Source of the DNA: Saccharina japonica
Taxonomy: Eukaryota; Sar; Phaeophyceae; Laminariales; Laminariaceae
Direction of reading: 5' to 3'
Length of the DNA stretch: 64,000 nucleotides
NCBI GenBank assembly: GCA_008828725.1
Contig: MEHQ01000078.1
Location: forward strand, 335,200 to 399,199
A model generated the notes under the pieces. The model was not told where the DNA came from. It saw only the letters and a list, made by a program, of their open reading frames with translations, and searched no databases. This document shows, piece after piece, positions 12,201 to 20,176 of this stretch. The translations under genes and the position numbers were made by a program. How positions within the stretch are numbered: position 1 is the first letter of the stretch; each line of letters opens with the position of its first letter.

Positions 12201-15200
12201 GTACTGGCAGTATTTTGGCCGTTAGTACTCACAGTACTATTATACTCTCGAATACTCCTAGGAAAACGAACACTGCTGCTGTACTACTCGTATACCGGTA
12301 CGGGGTAAATGTTGCTGTAGGGGTGAATGTACTGCTGCTTGCTGTTGGGAGGATTGGTAAGGGCTTACTACTAACACGCCTTTCACAAAACAATCCGATC
12401 GGCGGTGTGTCCTCCCTGCCATCCAATGCCGACACCCGGTCGGTGCACCTCCTCTCTCCATCAGGTGGGCAAGGAGCGTCGGCAGCACTCGCCCGCACAC
12501 CATGTGTTGAGCCCGTCGACTCTTGGGGATGGCCGACTCCCGAAGCTCGACAAAGCGGGCCTCGCGTTTGTGCGTGAAGCCATTGATGGGAGAGGGAACT
12601 CGTTCACCATGGCCTTCTTGGAGCAGGCGCTGCCTAAGGCCAGCGAGGACGCCATCCTTGACGAGGTAAGAGTAAAGTATGCCACATACATATCATAGGA
12701 AACCCGTCAGTTTGGGCGCATCAAGGCCTTTTTTTGGCGTTAACCCTTTAGGAACTGCAGTCCCGAGGTGGGGACAAAACACTTGGAATTGGGATGAAAT
12801 ATTTGGTTCTGTACAGTGCAGCACTAAAAGGGCTAATACACGAGTTTTGGTTTGGCGGCGGTCAGTCAAAGGTGTCAAACCGCGGTCTCTTAGGATACTA
12901 TATTTAGGCAACAGTGGTGCCGTCGCCTGTGATGCAGACGCGAGGAGGCCTACCTACTATATACGTAGGGTCGTCATTATCGAAGAGATTTTTGACATTT
13001 TTGTCCTGAATTTCATGAAGTTCCTATTTTTTTGCCTCGTTTTTTTTCGTTTCCTGATTTTCCCGACATTTTTTCTCTAGAAGAGGAAGGCTCCGTTTAC
13101 GTACAAGCGTTCCTGATTTTTGCTCTGTTAATTTTCCTGATTTAGGAATTATTCCTCTTTTTGTTCTCTGTTTTGTTTTTCAAGAAAAATAGGAAAATCA
13201 GGAAAACTACGTAAAACTATGCAATAATAACGGCCCTTAGCTCAGAGCCGGCATTGCTGGAATACCCCCAGTCAGTCAACTTTACAAAATTTGATCGAAA
13301 TCATATCAAAATTATTCTTCCCTAGACACTGACCAAAACTTTAGGCTTTGTATTATTGCACATATCGGACAGATCGTGATCTAGATCATCGATTTCCAGT
13401 TCAGAATCTAGATATTTCAGCGCAGATAGATTCTTGATCTGTGTGATCTGTATGATCTATGTTCTAGCTCCTGTTGCCGGGTGGGGGCTGCAAAGTCTGC
13501 GTGATCTACGACACGTTTCCTGGGTTGGATCTGTACTACACAGATCCTGCACAATATCTCATAACGGCAGGTTAGGATCTATATGATCGGCATGTTCTGT
13601 AGATGATCTGTGTGATCTGTCGATGATCTGCCCGACGTGTTTATTGTTGTAATATACTACAACGCAGATGGTTCAATTAAGAAGTTTCGTATTCATAGTA
13701 CCACGAACATTCAACAGCAGCTTTGTGTCACATCGATGTATCGGCTATCGGTGTTTGTGAGACACCTGGTATCGGTTATCCGACATCGTTGTTTTCGAGC
13801 CCCCCCCCCCTATAAATATATGATATATTTATAGGTTGGGTTGGCGTCGGTTGGAAACGACGCTGTAAAACACGCCACTCGCTGCGTGAGCTAGACAACC
13901 AGGGTGCCGTTTTTTTTTTTTGGCGGTCACCAAAGCTGGCGGTCGAGTAGATCATTTGTGCGGGGTGGAGAACCTTTGCTCCGCACAAGGGGAATGGTCG
14001 TATCACGTAGTGTTAATATGGTAAGGCATCCGCGAGGCAGTTACATAGTAAAACCCATTGCTGTCTCCGGAAGTGGCCACACCAGAAATTAACTTAACTC
14101 ATTGAAGCTGTCGTCCATATGCAAGTCCGCCTCAGAGGCGGTTCTTAGCAGGATGCAGCTCACCCTCCATGCGACTCGCCCAATACCTCACGGCGCTTCG
14201 CGCTTGGTGCAGATATGACCACAAATGTCGCCTGGTATGGGAAAACCCGAAACGTGCTCCGTCCCGGCCATTGTAGGGATGCGATGGGTCTATGGTCCAT
14301 ATGAACGGCCCAGTCACCGACATGCAGTACACCACCACCGCGCTTCCCCTCCCCCGCCGCCTCCACCCCCTGGGGATGAGCAATAGCAGTGTACCGGTTG
14401 TTGGTTTCGTTTGTTTACACCATTTTTCGTTTCAGCTTCCGCTTATCTATCCTTCAGACCAACAAGCAGGTACACATCAAACTCTCCCTGCAATTGGAGA
14501 ATAACCAACAACCCCTCGCAGCACCAGCAGCAGGATCGACACGGAGACAAATCTGGGAACAAAAACCTATGCACGCGCCCAGACCGACGAGTGTCTTGCT
14601 GAAATACCCTGGAAGGCGAGGATGGGAGTCAGGGACGACTACGAGAGGAAGCACCTCCATGCGCGTGCTAGGGATTCTTTGGTTCATGGCCAAGAACAAA
14701 CATTCACAGCGGGGATCACGCGAAAAGTGTGTCTAGCCATGCACTGGGGGCTGGGCCCTTCCGACGACTACCCTCTCATCCGAGCCTGCATGCCTCACGA
14801 TTTTTTCATGCTGTTGCACGAGCGCTCAAGCTTCTTACAAAGGGACCCTGCGGCAGTCAAGGTCGACCGAGATCATCCCGCCTTTGGCCCAAAGTTCGCC
14901 AACACCATAAAGGACTCCAACCGCCTCTTTAAGAAGTGGGCGAAGGTGTCGTTGAACCAGTGTAAGGAGGCATTAAAGGCGCGAAGCGATGGCATACAAC
15001 GCGGTGGCGGGGGTGCGGAGGGGGGTGGGGGCGAGGGTGGAGAGGCAGCGAGGGGCGGCGGCGGGGGGGCAGAGGGGGAAGACCTCTCCGTGAAGCAGCT
15101 GAAAGACTTCGAGCGGTTGTTGACCAAGCTTACGAAAATGGAGAGGGTAGCGTGGGACCAGCGTCTGGGCACCCACCTCATGGCCTTGTGCGACGTGGGC

Positions 15201-18200
15201 AGCAGGGGGTAGACACAGTAGAAGCAAACGCGAAGGTATCGTATCGTCTCACCACTGGAAGTCATCGTGAGCTTTTTGAGCTGGACCTGACGGCGTCTAC
15301 CTTCCCCAATACCTCCTGGTACATTTTGCGATGTATTTTTTCGCTGTCTCGTAGTATGCGAATGTTCACAGATGTTTTATCTCTATAGGGCGAATAATAA
15401 GCATGGGCACGGCGATGGGTGGAAATAACCAGGGCTCCTAATGGGCCAGAGGGTCTTCAAAACCTCACGGGTCGGGTCGGGAGGCTTTCTAAATATCACT
15501 GGCCGGGCCGGGCCACGCCACGTCACCCACCTGAACCGACCCCACCAACGAGGTTTGACGTGACCCTTAAACAGACCTGGTTTCAAACTATCGGCTTAAT
15601 GTGGAGAACACATAAGCAACACACGCGGCGATTCCCTTTTGCACGGCCCTCGAGAAGACCGGGGGGTCGGGTGTTCTTACATATGTGGGCGTTTTTTCAC
15701 GGGTTGCAGCAGAGGACGGGCAGCAAAGCAGGCCAGTGTGTGCGACGGTGCTAATTATCTGGGACCGAAAAAAAAGGAGCGGGTATCTGGCGGTAAAACC
15801 AGGAAGGGGGAGTGTACTGGTGGCATGTTTGCTCGGGGGGCAGGGGAAAATATGGGGTGTTGGCCCTGTGTCCCACTTGCCCAATAGTACTAGTTCCTGC
15901 GGCACATTCTTGGTGGCAGCGGCCGCGCCGAACCCTAGGCTCAAGCCCATCGAGTGGCGCTCACCATCCTTCATGACTGCTAGCTGTGGTTGTTCTGAGT
16001 GGCTACAACTTGGGTCTGCTTCGACGAATTGGTTTATCACAATAACGCCTCTTTACATCCTAAAATCAATAATTTTCCCAGGATGTCGGGGCTAGGAATA
16101 GGGATTAAATTGTCAAGATGCTTGTAGTGCCAAGAACAACTCAATAGGATATTTGGGTTCTGTAGTGTATTTCATGGCGGTTTGCTTGGACACGAAACCG
16201 TCAGTCCAGGCAGCTTCGACGCCTGTGCTGTGAGATATGAATTCAACTCTGTTTTTGCTCTACCCGAACGTCCACTCAGCACTAGCCACTACATGATCGT
16301 CTGCTGCAGCGCCGTAACTACTGCCTGCTCTACTACTGCATTGCCGTCAAAATCAAGTATATTTCCAGATATATCACCGTTTGGGTTTAAGCTGAGCCAA
16401 TATCTATACAGCCCCCACGGTTATCATCCATCGTTGGGTCGTTGTTTTTTCCTTCCAGCGTTTAGAAGAGAGGAAGGGTAGCTTTGTGTGCACGCCTAAT
16501 ATTTAGTAGTTGGAGATGGGTTTCGACTGCTGCGAGGTACAAGTGCTTGCATATATTCGAACGGGAAATAATCTAGAGTTGTCTTTAGTTGCGCGTAGGT
16601 TATGTGGGGATGGGGGCGGAGGGAGGGGATGGGGGAGGTCATTACCAAGAATCCCCGAGTTCTTGTGTACCTTGTAAATTCTGTAATAATATTGTAAACT
16701 TTAGAACACTGCCACAATAATGTTTCCATCTGCATACGTACAGCATACACGGCCCCTCGGATAAAGGGAGGCTGGTATTGCAACACCCCTCCCCCTAATT
16801 GAATGCATGTCCCACATCGCTGTCTAACCACGGCGTTTCGAGTAAACCATCAATATCCATATTGGAAGAACAATGAAAATGTGTAAATGCATATTGAGGG
16901 GTTTCCGTGCCAGTAACTCGGGATCGGCCATTATTAATTGATCGGCACCAAACGTTACTTGACGGCATATCTCGATCTCACTCAGACGTGTCTCCCACTG
17001 GGCAGAGAGTTGTAGGTGGCAAGTCTGAGGGCAGTAGGCGGTCTGTGCCTGGAGGTCTCTCTCGCCTGCGGTGTGAGAGCCCGTCCATTTCGGTATCAAC
17101 TTTTTGCTGGACAGGGCAGGACGTCATTTCCGATCAGAAGAAAAGTTGATCGTACATACATGGGTCAGGCTCTCACGTCCCAAGCGAGAGCTCCAGACAC
17201 AGTCCGCCTATAAACCGGCCCTCAATCTTGGCAGCGGAGACTCTCAGAGAAAAGGAGCAGACATCCTTGGAAGCTTTAGCGTGATCCGTGCTCTGTGAGG
17301 CGAGAACTCGTAGCGGCGGTGGGCGCTGTGTGCGAAAAGCGCGTTGTTTTTATGTGGGCAGCGTACAGAAATGACCCACACCACTATTAATAGATTAATA
17401 GTGATGGCGTTGCTCGCGGGTCTCTGCACGATGAAGGGAAAACCTGTTTTTATAAAATTGTTACGTACAAATACGTCAGCTGTGAGTACGACCGATTGAG
17501 TTGTTGAAACTCAACTTTGCAAGCTGCGTGAGAATACGTGAGATACGCTTATCGGGCGCGCTTGTTCTACATTCAAATGTGCAGCAGTAAGGTGTTTGGT
17601 GTTTGTGAATCAAACCTACAGCATGATACGGCGTACCAGGTAACGGGTACTACTGTATACGCGTACGAGTACTGCTGTACGAAACTCTTTTGTTTCTTGT
17701 TTTCGATCCCAGAATACTTCTGGTATTCGGTAAAAAAAAACAAGAAAACGGTTTGGTGTCGATGTTTCCATTTGGATGTTTCGACAAACAAGAGTACGAT
17801 TGAAATTGTACGATTGTATGATTCCCGTTCATAATTCAAGCCACGGAACGGACAACCGCTGCATACGGCCCGCCCCCACCCCCCCAACGCCAGCCCACGC
17901 ACAAAAACACTGATAGCCCCCACCTGCACGCCCGCGAAGATTTTTGGGTGGGTCAGCACGAAGTCACCAAGCAAGAAAGCCGCCGACCAGACCTGCTGCC
18001 CCACGAGCCCCAAGGGCGTCGCCATCCTGTGCACAATGGTCAAGACCTCGTGAGCCGGCCTAGAGCGGCGCTGCGTTGTGGTTGTCGACGATGTTTTTGC
18101 ACGAGGTCGCTTGCGACGTCTCGTGGGACTGCTGCAGCTGCCGCTGCCACGGCCTGTTGCGTCCCCCTCGTTGTTATCGCTGTCGATGTCGCTGCTGCTG

Positions 18201-18358
18201 CAGCTGCTGCTGTCGTCGTCGCCGGTCTTGTCGGACGGGACAAGGTACGTGTAGCGCGATACCACTTCAGCCTCCTCCTCCACAGCGCTGCTCCCTATGT
18301 GCACTTCAGAGAGCACCAAGCGCTCGTCATCAACGCAAGCGTCACGTTCGCTGCCCAT
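5270..18358 (-). CDS. METTL22: METTL22-like protein methyltransferase (4 exons)
   Basis: Exons on the minus strand: 18358-17924, 8449-8360, 7162-6761 and 6217-5270. All junctions are GT-AG and phase 0, giving 624 codons plus stop. Residues 112-124 (MATPLGLVGQQVW) match the conserved start of the family. VLELGAGPG at 146-154 is the S-adenosylmethionine loop (motif I). LTDY follows at 169-172, VRELDW at 287-292, and DVIYDE at 377-382 carries the D-x-x-Y/F signature of this methyltransferase family. LEKRFNF lies at 543-549 and MEIWEI near the end. METTL22 methylates the nuclear protein Kin17 in mammals; the substrate here is unknown. The protein is longer than the mammalian one of about 400 residues because of acidic, poly-Pro and poly-Gln inserts (about 195-285 and 397-535). 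The gene is divergent from the GT8 gene. The alternative donor at 17930 would remove two residues (VQ) and fits the family spacing less well. Confidence 0.9.
6295..6525 (+). repeat. GATC-rich family copy in METTL22 intron 3
   Basis: Contains TTGCCGAGTGGGAGTC, a GGGCTGGATCTGTACGATG segment and CTCTTACAACGGCCGG in the family order, and fills much of the intron between exons 3 and 4. Confidence 0.65.
6761..7162 (-). CDS. METTL22: METTL22 exon 3
   Basis: 134 codons beginning VLKLLSRNVEANLHL, the helix after the SAM loop, and including VRELDW near the end. Between them is an insert rich in Ala, Ser, Thr and Asp that the family usually lacks. Acceptor CCCGCAG, donor CAG/GTAAGG. Confidence 0.88.
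7190..7345 (+). repeat. R7 dispersed repeat with GGTGGGCTAATGTAGTA end
   Basis: Begins TGTTACAGGGTGGGCTAATG and ends near CATAAGCCCACCCCGGG, so the ends are inverted relative to each other. Relatives occur at 23565-23745, 43040-43150, 47255-47355 and 60545-60675. It lies in METTL22 intron 2. Confidence 0.65.
7346..8147. other. METTL22 intron 2, mostly unique sequence
   Basis: A G-rich run at about 7900-7919 and scattered short frames. No exon-like segment keeps the METTL22 phase, and exons 2 and 3 join directly in phase 0. Confidence 0.4.
8148..8360 (-). repeat. 18-bp minisatellite abutting the METTL22 exon 2 donor
   Basis: About a dozen copies of GTACAGTACCACAATGAG on the minus strand. The last coding bases of exon 2 plus its donor read TACCATAATGAG/GTACGTAC, so the unit contains a copy of the splice donor. 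Most copies keep GAG/GTACAG, a potential donor, every 18 bp. Confidence 0.85.
8360..8449 (-). CDS. METTL22: METTL22 exon 2 (SAM-binding motif I)
   Basis: Exactly 30 codons, from VLELGAGPGVAGL to CYLTDYHNE. The acceptor ends AACGCAG and the donor is GAG/GTACGTAC. Motif I and the following acidic-loop strand sit on this one exon. The donor end is repeated in the minisatellite at 8148-8360. Confidence 0.9.
8450..9925. other. METTL22 intron 1, left part
   Basis: Holds a TTTCC/T-rich tract (about 8620-8815), a direct repeat of about 85 bp with CACCGCCCCGCACGGT-like core near 8945-9030 and 9125-9210, and a short CTCGAGCGTTTCACTTTT duplication at 9880-9920. No METTL22-phase exon was seen. Confidence 0.45.
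9990..10140 (+). repeat. CAG-rich low-complexity tract
   Basis: Imperfect CAGCAG/AGCAGC runs interrupted by GGTAGTAGG. The frame leading into the nested gene has a stop at 10066-10068, so only the last part could be translated as poly-Gln. Confidence 0.7.
10162..10353 (+). CDS. Nested gene exon 1: Cys/His cluster
   Basis: 64 codons from ATG at 10162. The ATG was chosen because the frame upstream is only a CAG-run back to a stop at 10066. Contains FCQSILSRGSRKGDPC then GRCGRHP, spaced C-x13-C-x9-C-x2-H. Donor AAG/GTGGGG. Confidence 0.45.
10162..15212 (+). CDS. Unknown nested gene, candidate 3-exon model
   Basis: Model: exons 10162-10353, 12465-12665 and 14583-15212, each junction GT-AG and phase 0, 340 codons plus stop. 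The product is not recognised. Visible: an N-terminal Cys/His cluster (C8, C22, C32, H35) suggesting a small zinc-binding site; a basic Lys/Arg patch at about 41-43; a middle exon with an amphipathic AFLEQALPKASEDAIL segment; and a C-terminal exon with aromatic-rich, charged sequence, a glycine-rich linker and a final DLSVKQLKDFERLLTKL helix. The whole gene would sit inside METTL22 intron 1 on the opposite strand. Exon 3 is the best supported by composition and length. The joins rest on phase and splice sites only. The segments could instead belong to two genes or to an old mobile element. Confidence 0.45.
10640..12240 (+). repeat. Degenerate TACTGCCAGTACT and CCCGGGTAC repeat field
   Basis: Two intermixed motifs: CCGGGTACTC / GGGTACCC words (10900-11460) and tandem units of about 40 bp around GGGGTTCGATACTGC and CAGTACTGGCAGTATTTTGG (11470-12230). 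The many overlapping frames are repeat artefacts. Confidence 0.6.
12465..12665 (+). CDS. Nested gene exon 2
   Basis: 67 codons between an acceptor TCTCTCCATCAG and a donor GAG/GTAAGA, both strong. Includes LPKLDKAGLAFVREAID and SFTMAFLEQALPKASED. The GC-rich, codon-like composition contrasts with the flanking repeats. Confidence 0.55.
12740..12815 (+). repeat. R1-type palindromic repeat
   Basis: TTAACCCTTTAGGAACTGC, CCCGAGGTGGGGACAAAACACTT and GGAATTGGGATGAAATAT match the R1 order; a variant of the elements at 40060-40150 and 61190-61283. Confidence 0.55.
12945..13360. other. Nested gene intron 2, T-rich low complexity
   Basis: Repeated TTCCTGATTTT / AGGAAAATCAGG words, arranged partly as an inverted repeat (13010-13205). 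No exon seen. Confidence 0.4.
13365..13635 (+). repeat. GATC-rich family copy
   Basis: One of the fullest copies: GATCTGTGTGATCTGTATG, TTGCCGGGTGGGGGCTG, GGGTTGGATCTGTACTACAC, CATAACGGCAGGTTAGG, and a run of TGATCTGT units at the end. Confidence 0.7.
13805..14390 (-). mobile_element. R2 element, full-length copy
   Basis: About 590 bp shared end to end, in reverse orientation, with 58850-59525. Common landmarks include GTTGGCGTCGGTTGGAAACG, CACGCCACTCGCTGCGTGAG, GGCGGTCACCAAAGCTGG, AAGTGGCCACACCAGAAATT, GCAAGTCCGCCTCAGAGGCG and GGTGCAGATATGACC. Shorter pieces occur at 37010-37310, 54190-54350, 31240-31400, 28385-28480, 11890-12000 and 5105-5262. It has no coding capacity and looks SINE-like or MITE-like. 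Confidence 0.65.
14583..15212 (+). CDS. Nested gene exon 3 and stop
   Basis: 209 codons after acceptor CGCGCCCAG. Includes MGVRDDYERKHLHARARD, VCLAMHWGLGPSDDYP, FGPKFANTIKDSNRLFKKW, a glycine/glutamate-rich linker (15000-15080) and a charged C-terminus ending DVGSRG. The frame is open from 14505, so an upstream acceptor is possible, but only 14583 fits phase 0 with a good AG. Confidence 0.55.
   Translation, partial: TDECLAEIPWKARMGVRDDYERKHLHARARDSLVHGQEQTFTAGITRKVCLAMHWGLGPSDDYPLIRACMPHDFFMLLHERSSFLQRDPAAVKVDRDHPAFGPKFANTIKDSNRLFKKWAKVSLNQCKEALKARSDGIQRGGGGAEGGGGEGGEAARGGGGGAEGEDLSVKQLKDFERLLTKLTKMERVAWDQRLGTHLMALCDVGSRG
15410..15600 (+). repeat. GGGTCGGG foldback-type repeat
   Basis: CACGGGTCGGGTCGGGAGG, then GGCCGGGCCGGGCC, then GACGTGACCCTTAAACAGACC. 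Related to the larger copy at 36175-36370, which ends ACCCGTAAACAGCCC. Confidence 0.5.
15601..16970. other. METTL22 intron 1, nothing recognised
   Basis: Several open frames of 80-150 codons on both strands overlap one another and resemble no known protein. No credible exon was found. Confidence 0.35.
16975..17300. repeat. Foldback element of about 300 bp
   Basis: Left arm words GGCGGTCTGTGCCTGGAGG, CTCTCTCGCC and GGTGTGAGAGCC recur in reverse complement on the right as GGCTCTCACGTCC, AAGCGAGAGCTCCAGACACA and GTCCGCC. The centre is near 17130, between ATCAACTTTT and AAAAGTTGAT. Confidence 0.6.
17301..17923. other. METTL22 intron 1, first 600 bp
   Basis: Includes CTATTAATAGATTAATAG at about 17383. 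An open frame continues from exon 1 on the minus strand, but the family alignment ends at the donor. Confidence 0.4.
17924..18358 (-). CDS. METTL22: METTL22 exon 1
   Basis: 145 codons from ATG at 18358-18356. The early LVLSEVHIGSS segment resembles the family N-terminus, followed by an acidic serine/aspartate stretch, a basic KRPRAK patch that could be a nuclear signal, and then the conserved QVWSAAFLLGDF block. The exon ends CAG at a GTGGGG donor. The open frame extends upstream of the ATG without another good start. Confidence 0.85.
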
Positions 18359-18789
18359 CTGACCCGCCGGTGACGCTGAGTAGATAAAAAAACGAGCTTG
18401 GAGAGCGCGCTGGTACGGCCCCACTGCTACTACAGCTGTGTCGTTCTGTCGTACGGTTTGTTCTGCCTCGAGATGGAGGCTTCAGCATTCAGGATGCTTG
18501 TTCCGAATCGCGTCAAATTGGGAGGAAGTCACTGCGGTTTTTTCGTCGCAGCTGAGTAGAGCGTCCCCTTCTAGAGCGTAATATACTGCTGCTTTGTGAC
18601 TTCGCTGGCTACTTCGACAGCGGCAACGGCGGTGACGAGGTGGGACGTCGACATTTCAGCAAAAACTTATAACGGAGGGTTTCATAAATATTTGGATGCG
18701 TTTAGTTTCGGGAATATGTCGTATAGATCCCCTTGAAAGCACAAGTATTAGCCTCATCTCCTCAAGGCCTACCTCATGCGCTGAGGCAA
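18359..18789. promoter_or_regulatory. Divergent promoter between METTL22 and GT8 genes
   Basis: The two predicted ATG codons face away from each other across 431 bp, so both promoters and 5' UTRs must share this segment unless untranslated exons exist elsewhere. An AT-rich CATAAATATTTGG lies about 100 bp before the GT8 start. No specific factor site can be named. Confidence 0.55.
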
Positions 18790-19266
18790 ATGAGGACCTG
18801 TATCCTCTCCCTCCTCGCGGGAACGGTGCTCTCGGGGATGGCCCGAGAGCTGTCGCCGGAAGCGGAGAAAGACGGAGAGCAAGCGATCGACGGGAAGTTG
18901 TTGGGCCAATCTGCCGTCTCGAACAGAATTGAAAATGTTTTCGACTTGGAAAACAGTAGAGACAGCCCCGCCGACCTCCGGCGGCTGCAGCTACGCTTGC
19001 AGGATGCCTCGAAGGAGGAGATCGTCGCGAGGTCCGACACTGCCTACGCGGCCGTGCTGATGGACGACCACGACCGGGGAATCCGAACGCTCGGCCAGTC
19101 GCTCATCGACTCGAGGACTCCGGCAGACCTAGTCGCCATTCTGGCCCCGGGGGTGACTAAGGAAGCGGAGAGGCGGATGCGCTCTCAGGGATGGATAATT
19201 CGGAGACTTGCCTTGGATGGTGCTGTTGGGGAGGTGGTGTTGGACGTGAACAGCGCGGACGGATCG
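18790..19266 (+). CDS. GT8 exon 1
   Basis: 159 codons from ATG at 18790 to TCG/GTGAGT. Hydrophobic residues 4-16 form the leader. A charged region follows, then the GT8 N-terminal fold from residue 85, with TPADLVAILAPGVTKEAE at 110-127. The frame is open a little upstream but without an ATG. Confidence 0.85.
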
Positions 19267-20129
19267 GTGAGTTTGGAGGGAGGGAGGGAGGGGGGTAGAG
19301 AGCTCCCGGAGGGGAGGGCTTGGCGGCGCTTGGCGTGGGTACATGTGGTGGCTGGTGTTTGCAACGGCCGGCTCGCGTGATCATGTTTATAAATAACTGT
19401 TTTATTTGGTTCAACTTGGAAATGGCACCACAGGTCAAGACGCAGCTCTTTCTGTACGAGCATCATACTTCGTACCTGGTACACTATCAATACCAGGTAC
19501 CAGTGAACTAATAATATGACTGGCTCTATCCTCTATCATAGGTACTCGTACAGCAGTAAGGTTCCCGTTCGAGATGTACTTGACCCATTCAGAACTGAAA
19601 AAAATGTCCCACACTAATTCCAAGTAGTTTGTCCCCAAATTCGTGGGACCAGTTCTTAAGGGGATAAATTGACTTGGAATCCCGGGGGTACTGCTGTATC
19701 GCAAGTTGAAAACGGGGAACACAGAACAAAGGAATTCCTCCTGTTTCCTGTACATACTGCTAGTGATTCCATGTGAGGTTCGCTGCTGGTGTACCGCCGC
19801 GGTTATACTTCTTTTGTTCATCTTTTGTTGTGTCGCTGATGTTGGCTAATTATTACGCCGTCGGATACGTGGACCGAAAAAACCTGCTACGACCTACGAC
19901 CGAACGGAGACTTTTGAAAAAGAGTCTTTTCGATCCGAAAATTTTCTATCGAGCAATCCGATTCACGCATCTCCGCCGAACAACTCCTCCACGCGTCCCG
20001 TCGAAAAACTCGAAGTTTTTCGACGGGATGCGTGGATCGGATTTCTCAGTGCAAAAAACTTTTTGCAGCCCTCTCCACCCCTCTAAACACACGGTCGTGC
20101 CACACAGCAGCAGCCTAAACACCTCTCGG

Positions 20130-20176
<47 letters not shown>

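Noticed and set aside
17573..17923. Continuation of METTL22 exon 1 open frame to 17573
   Set aside because: Family similarity stops at the GT donor, and exon 2 resumes exactly where expected.
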